This document shows positions 32,666 through 40,771 of a DNA stretch of 46,664 bases, piece after piece (within the stretch, counting starts at the first letter, position 1; every line of letters starts with the position of its first letter). A program made the position numbers and the translations under genes. The notes under the pieces were generated by a model that had not been told where the DNA came from, made no database searches, and saw nothing but the letters and a program-made list of their open reading frames with translations. This DNA comes from a virus: positions 1 to 46,664 of IMG/VR virus record IMGVR_UViG_3300042922_001023; one strand, given 5' to 3'.

Positions 32666-32761
32666 ATGGTGGCGTTAAATTCAATTGCGGTATTAGTCTT
32701 TCTACTGGCTTTTGGTTATGTGATTCTGCAGATTATCCTATCAATCATTAACCATGACTAA
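32666..32761 (+). CDS. 31-residue single-TM peptide, type I toxin-like
   Basis: The ATG at 32666 has AGGAGG 9 nt ahead and opens MVALNSIAVLVFLLAFGYVI, then LQIILSIINHD: one transmembrane helix with a short polar end. A longer in-frame reading from 32579 lacks a binding site. The small size, strong binding site and hydrophobic core fit holin-like or type I toxin peptides. It converges with the minus-strand gene at 32758 by 4 bp. Confidence 0.55.
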   Translation: MVALNSIAVLVFLLAFGYVILQIILSIINHD

Positions 32762-32961
32762 ACTGATACATCGGGGTGGGCAGGGATTAATCCCTGCTCT
32801 ATTCCTTTGTTTGGTTCCGGTATCCCGTAATGTGGCCTCTCTCGGAACACTAGCGGCACTCGACTCGGCTCATTCTCCAACTTTCCATAGAACCTCTGAT
32901 TAACGAGCTTCTGTTCTGATGCTCTCTTACTGTATGGTTTGTTTACGCTTCTCTTTGGCAT
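32758..32961 (-). CDS. Small basic hypothetical protein
   Basis: A 67-residue basic, Pro-rich protein (SVNKPYSKRASEQKLVNQRF, PHYGIPEPNKGIEQGL) without an obvious fold. It overlaps the upstream gene by 35 bp in another frame and shares its expression. GGAGG is 12 nt ahead of the ATG. Not recognised; last gene of the early leftward operon. Confidence 0.55.
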   Translation of the reverse strand: MPKRSVNKPYSKRASEQKLVNQRFYGKLENEPSRVPLVFRERPHYGIPEPNKGIEQGLIPAHPDVSV

Positions 32962-33133
32962 ATGTACTATTTACCTCCTTCATCCAGCATCGGGTATGTA
33001 CAAAGTTAAACCCACGACTGGTTTTAGCTGCATGAAATTCTTGACTATCCGCTTCTGGTTCGGTGATATGTTCCAGACAGATCCTACAAGTGGAATGTTC
33101 TGCCTTCTCAATTAGCTTCTTGTCATAATCCAT
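32927..33133 (-). CDS. Small zinc-finger-like protein
   Basis: A 68-residue protein with STCRICLEHITEPEADS and later FNFVHTRCW: C-x-x-C plus H-x-x-C would bind one zinc. Basic ends suggest nucleic-acid contact. Coupled by a one-base overlap to the gene at 33133. Function unknown. Confidence 0.6.
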   Translation of the reverse strand: MDYDKKLIEKAEHSTCRICLEHITEPEADSQEFHAAKTSRGFNFVHTRCWMKEVNSTYAKEKRKQTIQ

Positions 33134-33327
33134 TATTCATCATCCCTTCTCGAGGTTGATATGAAGGGATCTTCGGGTTCCGAATACTCGATCACACTCT
33201 TTGTCTGCTTCTTGCCGTTCACTATTTGATCTATACGCTTCTGCCTTACCATGTACCCGTTCTTTGCTAAGATGGATATTACTTGAAGCCGGTCATTAAC
33301 TCCCTTTACCTCAATCATTCCCGCCAC
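33133..33327 (-). CDS. Small winged-helix-like hypothetical protein
   Basis: A 64-residue protein starting at GTG 33327 with AGGAGG 7 nt ahead. RLQVISILAKNGYMVRQKRI and KSVIEYSEPED suggest a small helix-then-strand fold as in phage DNA-binding accessory proteins. Not assigned to a family. It begins 1 bp after the stop of the previous gene. Confidence 0.6.
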   Translation of the reverse strand: MAGMIEVKGVNDRLQVISILAKNGYMVRQKRIDQIVNGKKQTKSVIEYSEPEDPFISTSRRDDE

Positions 33328-33328
33328 C

Positions 33329-33562
33329 TTAATTCCTCCTTCTCATAATTTCCAGATCTATACTCTCGGCCAATCCAATCATCAGTTCACGACACAGCTG
33401 ACAGTCATATTTTTTATCCATATTTCTGACTTCACACATCATGGCTTCAGGGTCGTATACTGTATCAGGATTGATCCATTTTTTATAAAATACGTTGTAT
33501 GCCTCGTTCATTAACTGTCTTACTTCGGTTGGGGATGGTATTTTTATCACTATATCTGCCAT
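33329..33562 (-). CDS. Small helical hypothetical protein beside the origin
   Basis: A 77-residue helical protein (SPTEVRQLMNEAYNVFYKKW, YDCQLCRELMIGLAESIDLE). AGAGGTG lies 6 nt ahead of the ATG at 33562. Its ribosome binding site overlaps the first iteron of the putative origin. No family recognised. Confidence 0.6.
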   Translation of the reverse strand: MADIVIKIPSPTEVRQLMNEAYNVFYKKWINPDTVYDPEAMMCEVRNMDKKYDCQLCRELMIGLAESIDLEIMRRRN

Positions 33563-33564
33563 TT

Positions 33565-33784
33565 GTAACACCTCTTCTCCTATTTGTACACCAATTTTTT
33601 AAATGTAACACTGTAGGTGATACGCTAAAACCCTTGATTTTACTGGCTTTCTTGATGCTGTAACACCTGTAACACCATTTTGGGGGGTATCTTACACGAG
33701 TAAAAATTATTTATGAGAATCCACTTTTTTTATTTTTTATATAAGAGCCTATATTTTTAGGTGTTACACGTGTTACGGTGTTAC
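33565..33784. repeat. Iteron cluster, putative phage replication origin
   Basis: GTAACACC occurs at 33565, 33660 and 33669 with a near copy (GTAACACT) at 33605; the inverse GGTGTTAC is at 33760 and 33777 with a near copy (CGTGTTAC) at 33769. Neighbouring copies lie 8-9 bp apart. Between the two arms are a GGGGGG run and about 80 bp of very AT-rich DNA (33700-33758), suitable as a melting region. The cluster lies next to the helicase and primase genes. No gene is visible here. Confidence 0.6.
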
Positions 33785-33786
33785 AT

Positions 33787-35742
33787 TTAATTAAATGGAA
33801 GCTCACCTTGCAGTTCCTCTGGAACCTTCATAAACTCCTCCGGTATCTCCAATTGCTTATTCTCTGGACCTATTTCAGTGGGAAGTTTCAAGTATACGCA
33901 CCTGCTTACAGAGCCGTTAATTCGCTTTGTCTTAGTGTTTTTCCCCGATTGGGTATCTATTAAACCCTGTCTTGTCGCCCATGCAAGAAATGATTTACTG
34001 GAGAAGTTTCCGCGCTCACAGATCTTATTAAATGCATTATTGATGATGAGTAAATAACCTGCTTCGATAACTCCCCATACTTCTCCTCGGTATTCACCTG
34101 TCATTGGATCAGGCTTAAATTTATTCATATTAATTGCTGCTTCGGACATGATAAACTCATAGGCCCTTTCATTCTCACTAACTTCGCCTTTGTTTTTAAG
34201 TAGATCAACACATGTATTAAAATCTATATATATTTCATCATCGAAAATGTAATCAGTAGCGATCTTATCTGCAGTTAGCAATATTGACATTGGCAGGGTC
34301 TGCTTCTCTTCCTTTTCAACTCCAAGTTCAGCAGCTCGATTATTAATCTTACTGAGAAAATCTTGTTGTATTTGTCTGATCTGCTCCATGCCGATTTGTC
34401 CGATAATGTTAATAAACATCCTACCGGCAAAGCCGTAATTCATTTTTATAGCCTCGACTACTTGATTTCCGTTTTCGAATATGTAACCATCATCCATACG
34501 AACATCAATAATTCGATTGATAGCACCACCCTGCATTGTTTCAGTGACGAGGGAGTGCTCACCATTAGTCAGTATTACATTTCTCCATGTGGTAGGCTTA
34601 TTTAACCCCAGTGTGACATTAGCACGGTCCTTGCCCTTACCAGAGCAAAGCATATATACCAATTCAGAAAAGTCTCCATCATACCGGTTTTTAAGTTGTG
34701 CCATATCATCGATAAGCATAGGCAAGTTATTAAGGAAGTCCATCCTTAGTTCCAATGCTGTCATCGTTGACTTTGGATCCGTTACATAATCATTTCCCCA
34801 TGGATTAGCCCATATCGAAGCAGCAAGCATGATTGCGACCGTCTTACCTTTACCTGCATCACCCCAAAGATTTAAGACGAATGGTAATGCATTTAACGGT
34901 TCCACTAGAACGCTTGCCAGTGCTCCGGCTATGTAAATCTTAGGCTCAAATCTATCGGTTTTTCTTATCTGCTTAGCGATTGACATCCACACATCATAAG
35001 ATCCTTGCTCATGAATACTTTCATAAGTATCCTTAAATCGAGTTTCATTATCAAAGATAATACCCTTCCCATAAGGCATGAATTCCTTTTCAATCCATCC
35101 TAATTTACCCGTTGATACCTGGACCTCAATCCTTTCCATGTTGTAGTTTTCAATATCCGATAAGTAGCGAACTAAATTCTTTGCACTTTCAGAAGTGACT
35201 GATATACCATAGTCAGCTAGTCCTACAATCCTGTTTGCAGAAGCAATCATACCTTTATCGATGATGATATCTTTCCACCTGTTACCTTTTTTATAAGCTA
35301 ACTTTATCTTTTCTCTACCCGTTTCAGCATTAATTAATCGCTGCACGGGTAAGATCGGGTGATAGCATGCAAGAATTTCACCACCAAACGGTCCAAAGGT
35401 TCGTATACCGTTATTATTAGCAATCCAGTTACCACATCGCATTTCGCCATACTCAGAATCAAATTCGGTTGATCGATCAAGCGTTCCTTGCTGAACGGAT
35501 ACTTCAAGCTTCTGTTCCTTTTCAAATTTCTTCTTGGCTTTTGTGTAAGCCTTTACAAGCGTCTCAAATTTTCCCTTTACTCCAAGTTCATGTGCCCGAT
35601 CCATTAAAGATAAAAGCAGTCTAGCTTTAAAGACTTCATCCTGTTCTTCCATAACTTCGCACAAAACTTCCTCAGACAGAATGCTGTCGGATGTTAAATT
35701 ATTAAGTGGTTGCAGTGTTTTCACCTCTCTTCTGTCATACAT
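33787..35742 (-). CDS. DUF927-type replicative helicase/ATPase
   Basis: A 651-residue protein with the DUF927 phage ATPase layout. An N-terminal region of about 230 residues precedes IYIAGALASVLVEPLNALPF and Walker A NLWGDAGKGKTVAIMLAASI; Walker B is LPMLIDDMAQL, and ERGNFSSKSFLAWATRQG lies in the C-terminal winged-helix part. It should unwind DNA at the origin. It ends ELQGELPFN, which copies the SSB tip ELPFN. The start is unsure: the ATG at 35742 lacks a good binding site, whereas AGAGAGGTG precedes a CTG at 35715. Confidence 0.82.
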   Translation of the reverse strand: MYDRREVKTLQPLNNLTSDSILSEEVLCEVMEEQDEVFKARLLLSLMDRAHELGVKGKFETLVKAYTKAKKKFEKEQKLEVSVQQGTLDRSTEFDSEYGEMRCGNWIANNNGIRTFGPFGGEILACYHPILPVQRLINAETGREKIKLAYKKGNRWKDIIIDKGMIASANRIVGLADYGISVTSESAKNLVRYLSDIENYNMERIEVQVSTGKLGWIEKEFMPYGKGIIFDNETRFKDTYESIHEQGSYDVWMSIAKQIRKTDRFEPKIYIAGALASVLVEPLNALPFVLNLWGDAGKGKTVAIMLAASIWANPWGNDYVTDPKSTMTALELRMDFLNNLPMLIDDMAQLKNRYDGDFSELVYMLCSGKGKDRANVTLGLNKPTTWRNVILTNGEHSLVTETMQGGAINRIIDVRMDDGYIFENGNQVVEAIKMNYGFAGRMFINIIGQIGMEQIRQIQQDFLSKINNRAAELGVEKEEKQTLPMSILLTADKIATDYIFDDEIYIDFNTCVDLLKNKGEVSENERAYEFIMSEAAINMNKFKPDPMTGEYRGEVWGVIEAGYLLIINNAFNKICERGNFSSKSFLAWATRQGLIDTQSGKNTKTKRINGSVSRCVYLKLPTEIGPENKQLEIPEEFMKVPEELQGELPFN

Positions 35743-36215
35743 TCTAAGTGGTATAATTCGAGCTGCAATCCATTTTGAGATTCGCACCATATATCTGAGA
35801 ATGGCTCATATAATGCGATAAGCTCGCGATATGCTGTGATATACATATGTATCCGGTGAAGTTCTTTATTCTCCGCCTCAGCTTCGGCAATTCTCCGAAT
35901 ACGTTCTCTGAGTGCTGATTTTGCCTTACGTTGAGAAGTAAACGACTGCTTTTCCGTGCCGCCAAGCAACTCAAAGGCTGTCCAGAAATCACAATTGCAA
36001 AGCATCATGGTTGCATCGAATATGTCATAGCTCTTACCGCATACGAAGCAGTGGCAACCATTCCGAAAAACTTTCATGTTATAATCCTTACCATCATGAC
36101 AGAATCCCTTGCATCTGCCCCATTTGACTTTAATCCCGTACCGGTAAAGAACTTCTGACATTGAGACGGTTGCCCTCAAGTATTCTTTACGTTCTTTGAT
36201 TTCCTCTTCAGTCAA
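35721..36215 (-). CDS. CHC2 zinc-finger primase-like protein
   Basis: A 164-residue protein with the N-terminal zinc domain of DnaG-type primases: VSMSEVLYRYGIKVKWGRCK, then CHDGKDYNMKVFRNGCHCFV and CGKSYDIFDATMML, giving the C-x4-H ... C-x-C-x-x-C ligands. The catalytic Toprim part is absent, so it may load the downstream helicase or act as an origin-binding subunit. The TTG at 36215 follows AGGTGGTG; GTG codons 3-4 positions earlier are alternatives. It overlaps neighbours on both sides. Confidence 0.78.
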   Translation of the reverse strand: MTEEEIKERKEYLRATVSMSEVLYRYGIKVKWGRCKGFCHDGKDYNMKVFRNGCHCFVCGKSYDIFDATMMLCNCDFWTAFELLGGTEKQSFTSQRKAKSALRERIRRIAEAEAENKELHRIHMYITAYRELIALYEPFSDIWCESQNGLQLELYHLECMTEER

Positions 36216-36765
36216 TATGTTCACCACCTAAAATTTCTATGATGCGTTTGCCGGTATGGAGCTTATCGCAGAACATGAACTTGCATCCATATTTCCGTTC
36301 CTGGGTACGCATCACTTGAGCCAGTGTTTCTCCACTCATGGCCTTAGATCTTGTAATCTTCCAATACCCTGGCACCCAATATTCTTCTCCTTTTTTATTG
36401 GTACAGAGTTCGTCCTCAATCCACTCTTTCTTTTCTCTCAATCGTGGGTTTACCCACTTGCTTGCAACATCATCTATGGATTTAAATTGATTACTATGCT
36501 CGATCAAGATAATTAACTTTATTCCATTCTCCTGAGCTCTTATCAGTTCGTTCCGGAACCGATCGTGATTCTGACATACATTGGCACAAATCTCAGATAG
36601 ATTCTGCTTCCTGTCAATTATCAGCCGTGGGTTGTCCAGGGACATATAGTCCCCGGCCCACAGTTTACTTATGTAGCTCTTAACACCTTGGCGATCAAAC
36701 TCAGCGACAATTTTGGTGATTGCCCTGGCTTTTTCCCTGCTATCGATCTGTATCGTTAATCCCAT
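36208..36765 (-). CDS. ERCC4-type nuclease
   Basis: A 185-residue nuclease of the ERCC4/XPF superfamily. TIQIDSREKARAI, LWAGDYMSL and RLIIDRKQNLSEI match the V-D-x-R-E, G-D-Y and (V/I)-x-R-K motifs. These proteins cut branched DNA in replication or recombination. ATG at 36765 has AGGTGA 6 nt ahead; it overlaps the primase-like gene. Confidence 0.85.
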   Translation of the reverse strand: MGLTIQIDSREKARAITKIVAEFDRQGVKSYISKLWAGDYMSLDNPRLIIDRKQNLSEICANVCQNHDRFRNELIRAQENGIKLIILIEHSNQFKSIDDVASKWVNPRLREKKEWIEDELCTNKKGEEYWVPGYWKITRSKAMSGETLAQVMRTQERKYGCKFMFCDKLHTGKRIIEILGGEHID

Positions 36766-36775
36766 AAGCATTCAC

Positions 36776-37201
36776 CTAATTAAAGGGAAGTTCTTCATCT
36801 ATACCGTCCGGAATATTCATGAAGCCGTCTCCGATGGAAGAAGGCGTATAATGAGGTTCATACTCAGTTTGTCCACCACCGGATGATTTACTCTCTACGA
36901 ATTCCACATTCTCCACAACTACATCAGTGGTATAGACCTTCTGTCCATCTTTATTGGTATATGATCCTGTCTGGATCCTGCCATCTGCACCAAGCTTCAT
37001 TCCCTGTTTGAAATACTTCTCGATGAATTCAGCTGTCTTACCGAAGGCCACGCAGCTGATAAAATCTGCTGTCTGAGTCTCTCCTTGCTTCTTAAATCTC
37101 CTGTCGCAAGCAAGAGTAAATTTAGCAACCGATGATCCTCCCTCGGTATATCTGACCTCCGGATCTCTTGTAAGTCTTCCGACTAAATTAACGCTATTCA
37201 T
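36776..37201 (-). CDS. ssb: Single-stranded DNA-binding protein
   Basis: A 141-residue SSB. The OB fold starts NSVNLVGRLTRDPEVRYTEG, continues VAKFTLACDRRFKKQG and ADFISCVAFGKTAEFIEKYF, and ends with VVENVEFVES. The tail is Gly/Gln-rich with the acidic tip DGIDEELPFN, the protein-docking motif. AAGGAGG lies 6 nt before the ATG. Confidence 0.96.
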   Translation of the reverse strand: MNSVNLVGRLTRDPEVRYTEGGSSVAKFTLACDRRFKKQGETQTADFISCVAFGKTAEFIEKYFKQGMKLGADGRIQTGSYTNKDGQKVYTTDVVVENVEFVESKSSGGGQTEYEPHYTPSSIGDGFMNIPDGIDEELPFN

Positions 37202-37212
37202 ATAATGCCTCC

Positions 37213-38064
37213 TTAGAAAATTCTATTGATAACTTCAAACAAATAAGAGTTATCAGGCTGCCAATTAGGTTCATCCTTCTGCTTTTTTTCCATAAGCTCG
37301 ATAGCGGTATTAAAATACGCACTGTCCACACCTACTAACTGGTCTTTTAAGACTTCAACATTATGCAAGTCTAATTCACTAACTTGTAAAGCCATTTTCA
37401 AATACTGCCCTGCATTGATCGTGTATCCTCTTTGTAGAAACTTCCTTGCGCGGATAATCGAACTTAAAGGATACTTACTGCCTATATAGTAAAGTTCCTT
37501 GTTGATGATACATTCAAGTGCCTTCTGAGGTAGCAATAATTCGTTATCCCATGAGCTCCACGAACAAGTACAATGCGAAAAGTCATAGTTAGTATGAATT
37601 TCGTTCACATCACCCCAGAAACGAATTACTATCTGAATTTTATCTAAAAGGGTAATTGCATTGCTGGTAAGGTAAACAGGTCTGTAATGAGGTTTTTCTT
37701 CTTTACTATCGGCTTCAAGTATAACCTCTTGTGTCTCTTCGGTTCCGCTTGGCTCTTCACCTGCAACGCCTTTGCTCTGAATGAAAATTTTGATGCGTCC
37801 ATTTTCATCCTTGATGACAGCTTCTGATTTATGTACCGCATTGAACTGGTTAACGTAATAATTCGCTACGGATAAAACAGCTTCTTTTGACTTAAAGTAA
37901 ACATCGTAATCATTTACCTCAGTTCCTGTAAGAAGGGATACTAATGCACCACCGGAAATGATGGTGTTATTCCGGACAATCTTCTGAACTTCCTTATCGG
38001 AAATACTGTCAACCCACTTTTCAAACTTAGTATTCAGTGACTTCTTAATATTTTTACTATTCAT
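37213..38064 (-). CDS. Nucleotidyltransferase-fold phage protein
   Basis: A 283-residue protein. IISGGALVSLLTGTEVNDYD followed by VYF matches the G-G/S ... D-x-D core of pol-beta-like nucleotidyltransferases, the two Asp being the metal ligands. A later region (TLLDKIQIVIRFWGDVNEIH, ALECIINKELYYIGSKYPLS) resembles the helical part of poly(A) polymerase or tRNA-nucleotidyltransferase-like proteins. It lies between SSB and the Sak4-like ATPase. The role is unknown; nucleotide addition to RNA or protein, as in MenT/MNT toxins, is possible. Confidence 0.7.
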   Translation of the reverse strand: MNSKNIKKSLNTKFEKWVDSISDKEVQKIVRNNTIISGGALVSLLTGTEVNDYDVYFKSKEAVLSVANYYVNQFNAVHKSEAVIKDENGRIKIFIQSKGVAGEEPSGTEETQEVILEADSKEEKPHYRPVYLTSNAITLLDKIQIVIRFWGDVNEIHTNYDFSHCTCSWSSWDNELLLPQKALECIINKELYYIGSKYPLSSIIRARKFLQRGYTINAGQYLKMALQVSELDLHNVEVLKDQLVGVDSAYFNTAIELMEKKQKDEPNWQPDNSYLFEVINRIF

Positions 38065-38066
38065 GA

Positions 38067-39089
38067 CTATACCTCCTTAGATTTAGTCTTACTTAATGCG
38101 CTCATTACCTTGACGTATAACTCCTCGGTGCACTCATCTATCTTATTAAATCCATATCGCTTACAAATAGCCGCTTCCTGTACTCCAGTTCGTACAAGTT
38201 CGTTGCGGATTGTTTTGATTTTTACATCACTAATTACCAACTGGGCAACTTCTGCCATATGCTCCGGAGTTGGTACCGGAGGCGGAGCAGCTACAGGTGT
38301 CTTTGTTTCAGGTGTGGGTGGCGGTGTCTGCTTTGGCTTATCTGCCTTAACAGGAGGCTTCTTTGGTGCAGGCTCTAATCCATTGTCAAGCCAGGTCTTC
38401 AGTTTCTGTCCCAACTCGATGTTAATTACGTCACCATAATTATCAAGGAAGGTAACGTCCTTAGAAGCTGTTGCGACGTGGTTCCTGGCAATATCCAGAA
38501 CTATATCAAATTCATATTCAGTATCGTCTCTTTGCACCGGAGCAAGTCCCACCTTAACCGGCTTCTGTTTACCGCGATCATCCATTTCCATGACATAATC
38601 CATCTTGGACCGCATTGTAACGATGGTGTGGCAATCAACTGCTAAGATTGTATTAACGAGGTTGTTTTGGAGTTTTCCGGCTTCATTCCATGCCGTGTAG
38701 CTTGTCTGCCCTTGTCTTGATGCTATCTTATCCTTGGCATCCAGAATACCGCCTTCGTTATTCCAGGCATGAGAGAAGCTATCTACGATAACTACACCAT
38801 CCGGCCCAACAATATCAGCTGCTTCCTTAACCAGTGCTTTGTATCTCTCTGCCGAATATGGAGGATTCATCGGGCAGTAAAGAAATTCCTCTGTATGTAA
38901 ATCAGTGCGGTTTGCATATAACCTGGCTCTTTCATGCTCCGTGTCGATCAGGGCGATCTTACTCCAATCACCGGTCATGCCGTAAGCGATATACAAACCT
39001 CCGAGAGTCTTACCGGATCCGCTTACTCCGGTAAGTGCAAGTCTTAATTTACTTTTTAGTCGTTCGACTTTTTGAAAGTTACTACCCAT
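38067..39089 (-). CDS. Sak4-like RecA-fold ATPase (AAA_24)
   Basis: A 340-residue single-strand annealing-type ATPase. KLRLALTGVSGSGKTLGGLY holds Walker A, and GVVIVDSFSHAW is Walker B. HTIVTMRSKMDYVMEMD and GLAPVQRDDTEYEFDIVLDI are conserved in Sak4-like proteins that assist SSB-coated recombination. The C-terminal 80 residues include a Pro/Lys linker (PKKPPVKADKPKQTPPPTPE). The ATG at 39089 overlaps the DUF1351 stop (TAATG) and has AAGGAAGG in front. Confidence 0.85.
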   Translation of the reverse strand: MGSNFQKVERLKSKLRLALTGVSGSGKTLGGLYIAYGMTGDWSKIALIDTEHERARLYANRTDLHTEEFLYCPMNPPYSAERYKALVKEAADIVGPDGVVIVDSFSHAWNNEGGILDAKDKIASRQGQTSYTAWNEAGKLQNNLVNTILAVDCHTIVTMRSKMDYVMEMDDRGKQKPVKVGLAPVQRDDTEYEFDIVLDIARNHVATASKDVTFLDNYGDVINIELGQKLKTWLDNGLEPAPKKPPVKADKPKQTPPPTPETKTPVAAPPPVPTPEHMAEVAQLVISDVKIKTIRNELVRTGVQEAAICKRYGFNKIDECTEELYVKVMSALSKTKSKEV

Positions 39090-40156
39090 TAAGCATCCTT
39101 CCTTTCCCATACTAATCCGATACTATTCAGATACATAGCCACCTGCTCCAACTCTTCCGGAGTACCTTCTACAATAAAGGTTGTCCGAATTTCTCCATTA
39201 TCAGCATCAAACGGAGCTTCCAGATCATCCACCGGCTCGGGTGCTTTCACTGCCATCAATCTCTGCTCGGTTGCAATTCGCTCCTCTTCACGGATACGTT
39301 CTTCCTCTGCAGCTGCTTTTGCCTGTTCTTCTTGGCGAATTTGTTCTTCTGCATCAGCAGCCTTCCGACGCTCTTCCTCTTTGATCCGCTCCTCTTCTTC
39401 GGCGGCTTTTTTTCGTTCTTCCTCGCGAATACGCTCTTCCTCACGGATCTTCTTGCGTTCCTCAGCTCTAATTCGCCCACGCTCACGTTCGAGTTCGGCT
39501 TCTTTTTCCTTGTGAAGACGCTCCTCCTGCTGAGCCAATATCCTTTTCTTATACTCTTCAAAGCTGTTAATTGTTGCAATCGCTCTGGTCATATTCAGAT
39601 CTTCCCAATAGCCATTAAGAGCTTCAGAAGTCTTATCTGATACCATAGAGCTGATTACACTGACTTCCTGGCGAACTTTATCTATTTTTACAGCCATGTC
39701 TTCTTTAATAGACTTTTTGCTTGTAGCTGTGTTCTCCCACTTACTGTCATAAATCTTCTCGAGAGGAAGGCTATCCACCAGATCACCGATAAGCTCTGAA
39801 TAAAATTTCTTTATCTCTTCGATTTTAGCCAGACGCTGCTTCTCTTCATACTCCTTAACTTGATTGTCAATAATCCTGATAGGCTCCTGGATGATCTCAG
39901 CCAGAGCATTAGCTTGTATATTAAATTCCTCGTATGGCTTAAGACAGATATTTCTAACCTCGGACTTCTTATCAGTGATTGCCTTTTGCATCTTGCGAAG
40001 GGTAGCAACATCTTTCTTTCGCTCCGGTTTGTTATCCTCGGTAACTTCCAATTCCTTATAAAGCTGCATCTGCTCCGATAGAGTAGATTTTATCTCTGTA
40101 AAATTTGTTGATATCAGGCTTGGCTTTATATCAACTACAATCTGTAATTCATTCAT
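39089..40156 (-). CDS. DUF1351 phage protein with long charged helix
   Basis: A 355-residue protein. Residues 1-210 are the DUF1351 region (DVATLRKMQKAITDKKSEVR, KPYEEFNIQANALAEIIQEP). Residues about 215-305 are almost only Glu, Arg, Lys and Ala in ERxxEE patterns, typical of a single alpha-helix or coiled coil. The final 45 residues have EAPFDADNGEIRTTFIVEGT. DUF1351 proteins accompany phage recombinases, so it may be a recombination accessory. TAGGAGG precedes the start. Confidence 0.82.
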   Translation of the reverse strand: MNELQIVVDIKPSLISTNFTEIKSTLSEQMQLYKELEVTEDNKPERKKDVATLRKMQKAITDKKSEVRNICLKPYEEFNIQANALAEIIQEPIRIIDNQVKEYEEKQRLAKIEEIKKFYSELIGDLVDSLPLEKIYDSKWENTATSKKSIKEDMAVKIDKVRQEVSVISSMVSDKTSEALNGYWEDLNMTRAIATINSFEEYKKRILAQQEERLHKEKEAELERERGRIRAEERKKIREEERIREEERKKAAEEEERIKEEERRKAADAEEQIRQEEQAKAAAEEERIREEERIATEQRLMAVKAPEPVDDLEAPFDADNGEIRTTFIVEGTPEELEQVAMYLNSIGLVWERKDA

Positions 40157-40167
40157 TGTAAATCCTC

Positions 40168-40326
40168 CTATTCCTCACATTCGATACATACTTCGCTTCC
40201 ATATCTCGAAAACTTGATCTTGTCTGCTCTTCTCTCTTCACTGGCAACCTTGGCGGTAAAATCAACGTTTACCTTAAGATCCGGAGAGAACTGAGCTAAT
40301 TCCTGTATCCACTCATATACTGTCAT
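40168..40326 (-). CDS. Small hypothetical protein of the early operon
   Basis: A 52-residue protein starting with TVYEWIQELAQFSPDLKVNV and ending EVCIECEE (two Cys). The ATG overlaps the preceding stop as CTATGA, so it is translationally coupled, and a new TAGGAGG site follows its stop. No family recognised. Confidence 0.65.
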   Translation of the reverse strand: MTVYEWIQELAQFSPDLKVNVDFTAKVASEERRADKIKFSRYGSEVCIECEE

Positions 40327-40718
40327 AGGCCGTTCTCCATCACCATGTCATTTACAGCTAGAGCGCAGCTCTTGCAAATCTTTGTTTTCTTCACAGGATA
40401 CAAATCAAAAAGCTCACCGGTACGTTCGCAGATTGCACAGTACTCACCATGCTTCTCGATACAGATTTCACCGTTCTCGACATAGATATCAAGCGTCTGA
40501 TCATCTGCCCATTTGTTAGTCCGACGGATCTCCTTAGGGATGCAATACCTCCCTAGCTCGTCAATATTTCTACCTTTGCCTTTTCTTAGATGGAGTACCC
40601 TGTTTTCTACATACAGTTCCAACGGTTCGAGAGAGCCTACACCGATTGATCTACGATATTCGATTGGGAGTGTGATGCGTCCCAGATGATCTAATTTTCT
40701 AACAATTCCTTTTGCCAT
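40323..40718 (-). CDS. Tandem AbrB-like regulator with C-terminal zinc finger
   Basis: A 131-residue protein. Two SpoVT/AbrB swapped-hairpin domains follow each other: KGIVRKLDHLGRITLPIEYR and RNIDELGRYCIPKEIRRTNK, each with L-G-R then (I/L)-P-x-E-x-R. Residues 90-125 hold CAICERTG and KICKSC, a four-Cys zinc finger. Having both domains in one chain would let it bind as a pseudo-dimer. AAGGAGGT is 10 nt before the ATG at 40718. It probably regulates the phage early genes or, like AbrB, host transition-state genes. Confidence 0.78.
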   Translation of the reverse strand: MAKGIVRKLDHLGRITLPIEYRRSIGVGSLEPLELYVENRVLHLRKGKGRNIDELGRYCIPKEIRRTNKWADDQTLDIYVENGEICIEKHGEYCAICERTGELFDLYPVKKTKICKSCALAVNDMVMENGL

Positions 40719-40771
40719 AAAATATTTGACCTCCTTCAAAATTGGTGATACAATCACCTTAGATTATTTTG

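Noticed and set aside
32579-32761. 60-residue version of the TM peptide
   Set aside because: The extension has no binding site, whereas AGGAGG stands right before the Met at 32666.
39181-39640. Plus- and minus-strand overlapping frames in the charged-helix region
   Set aside because: Low-complexity GAA/CGT codons keep all frames open; only the DUF1351 frame continues the conserved N-terminal domain.
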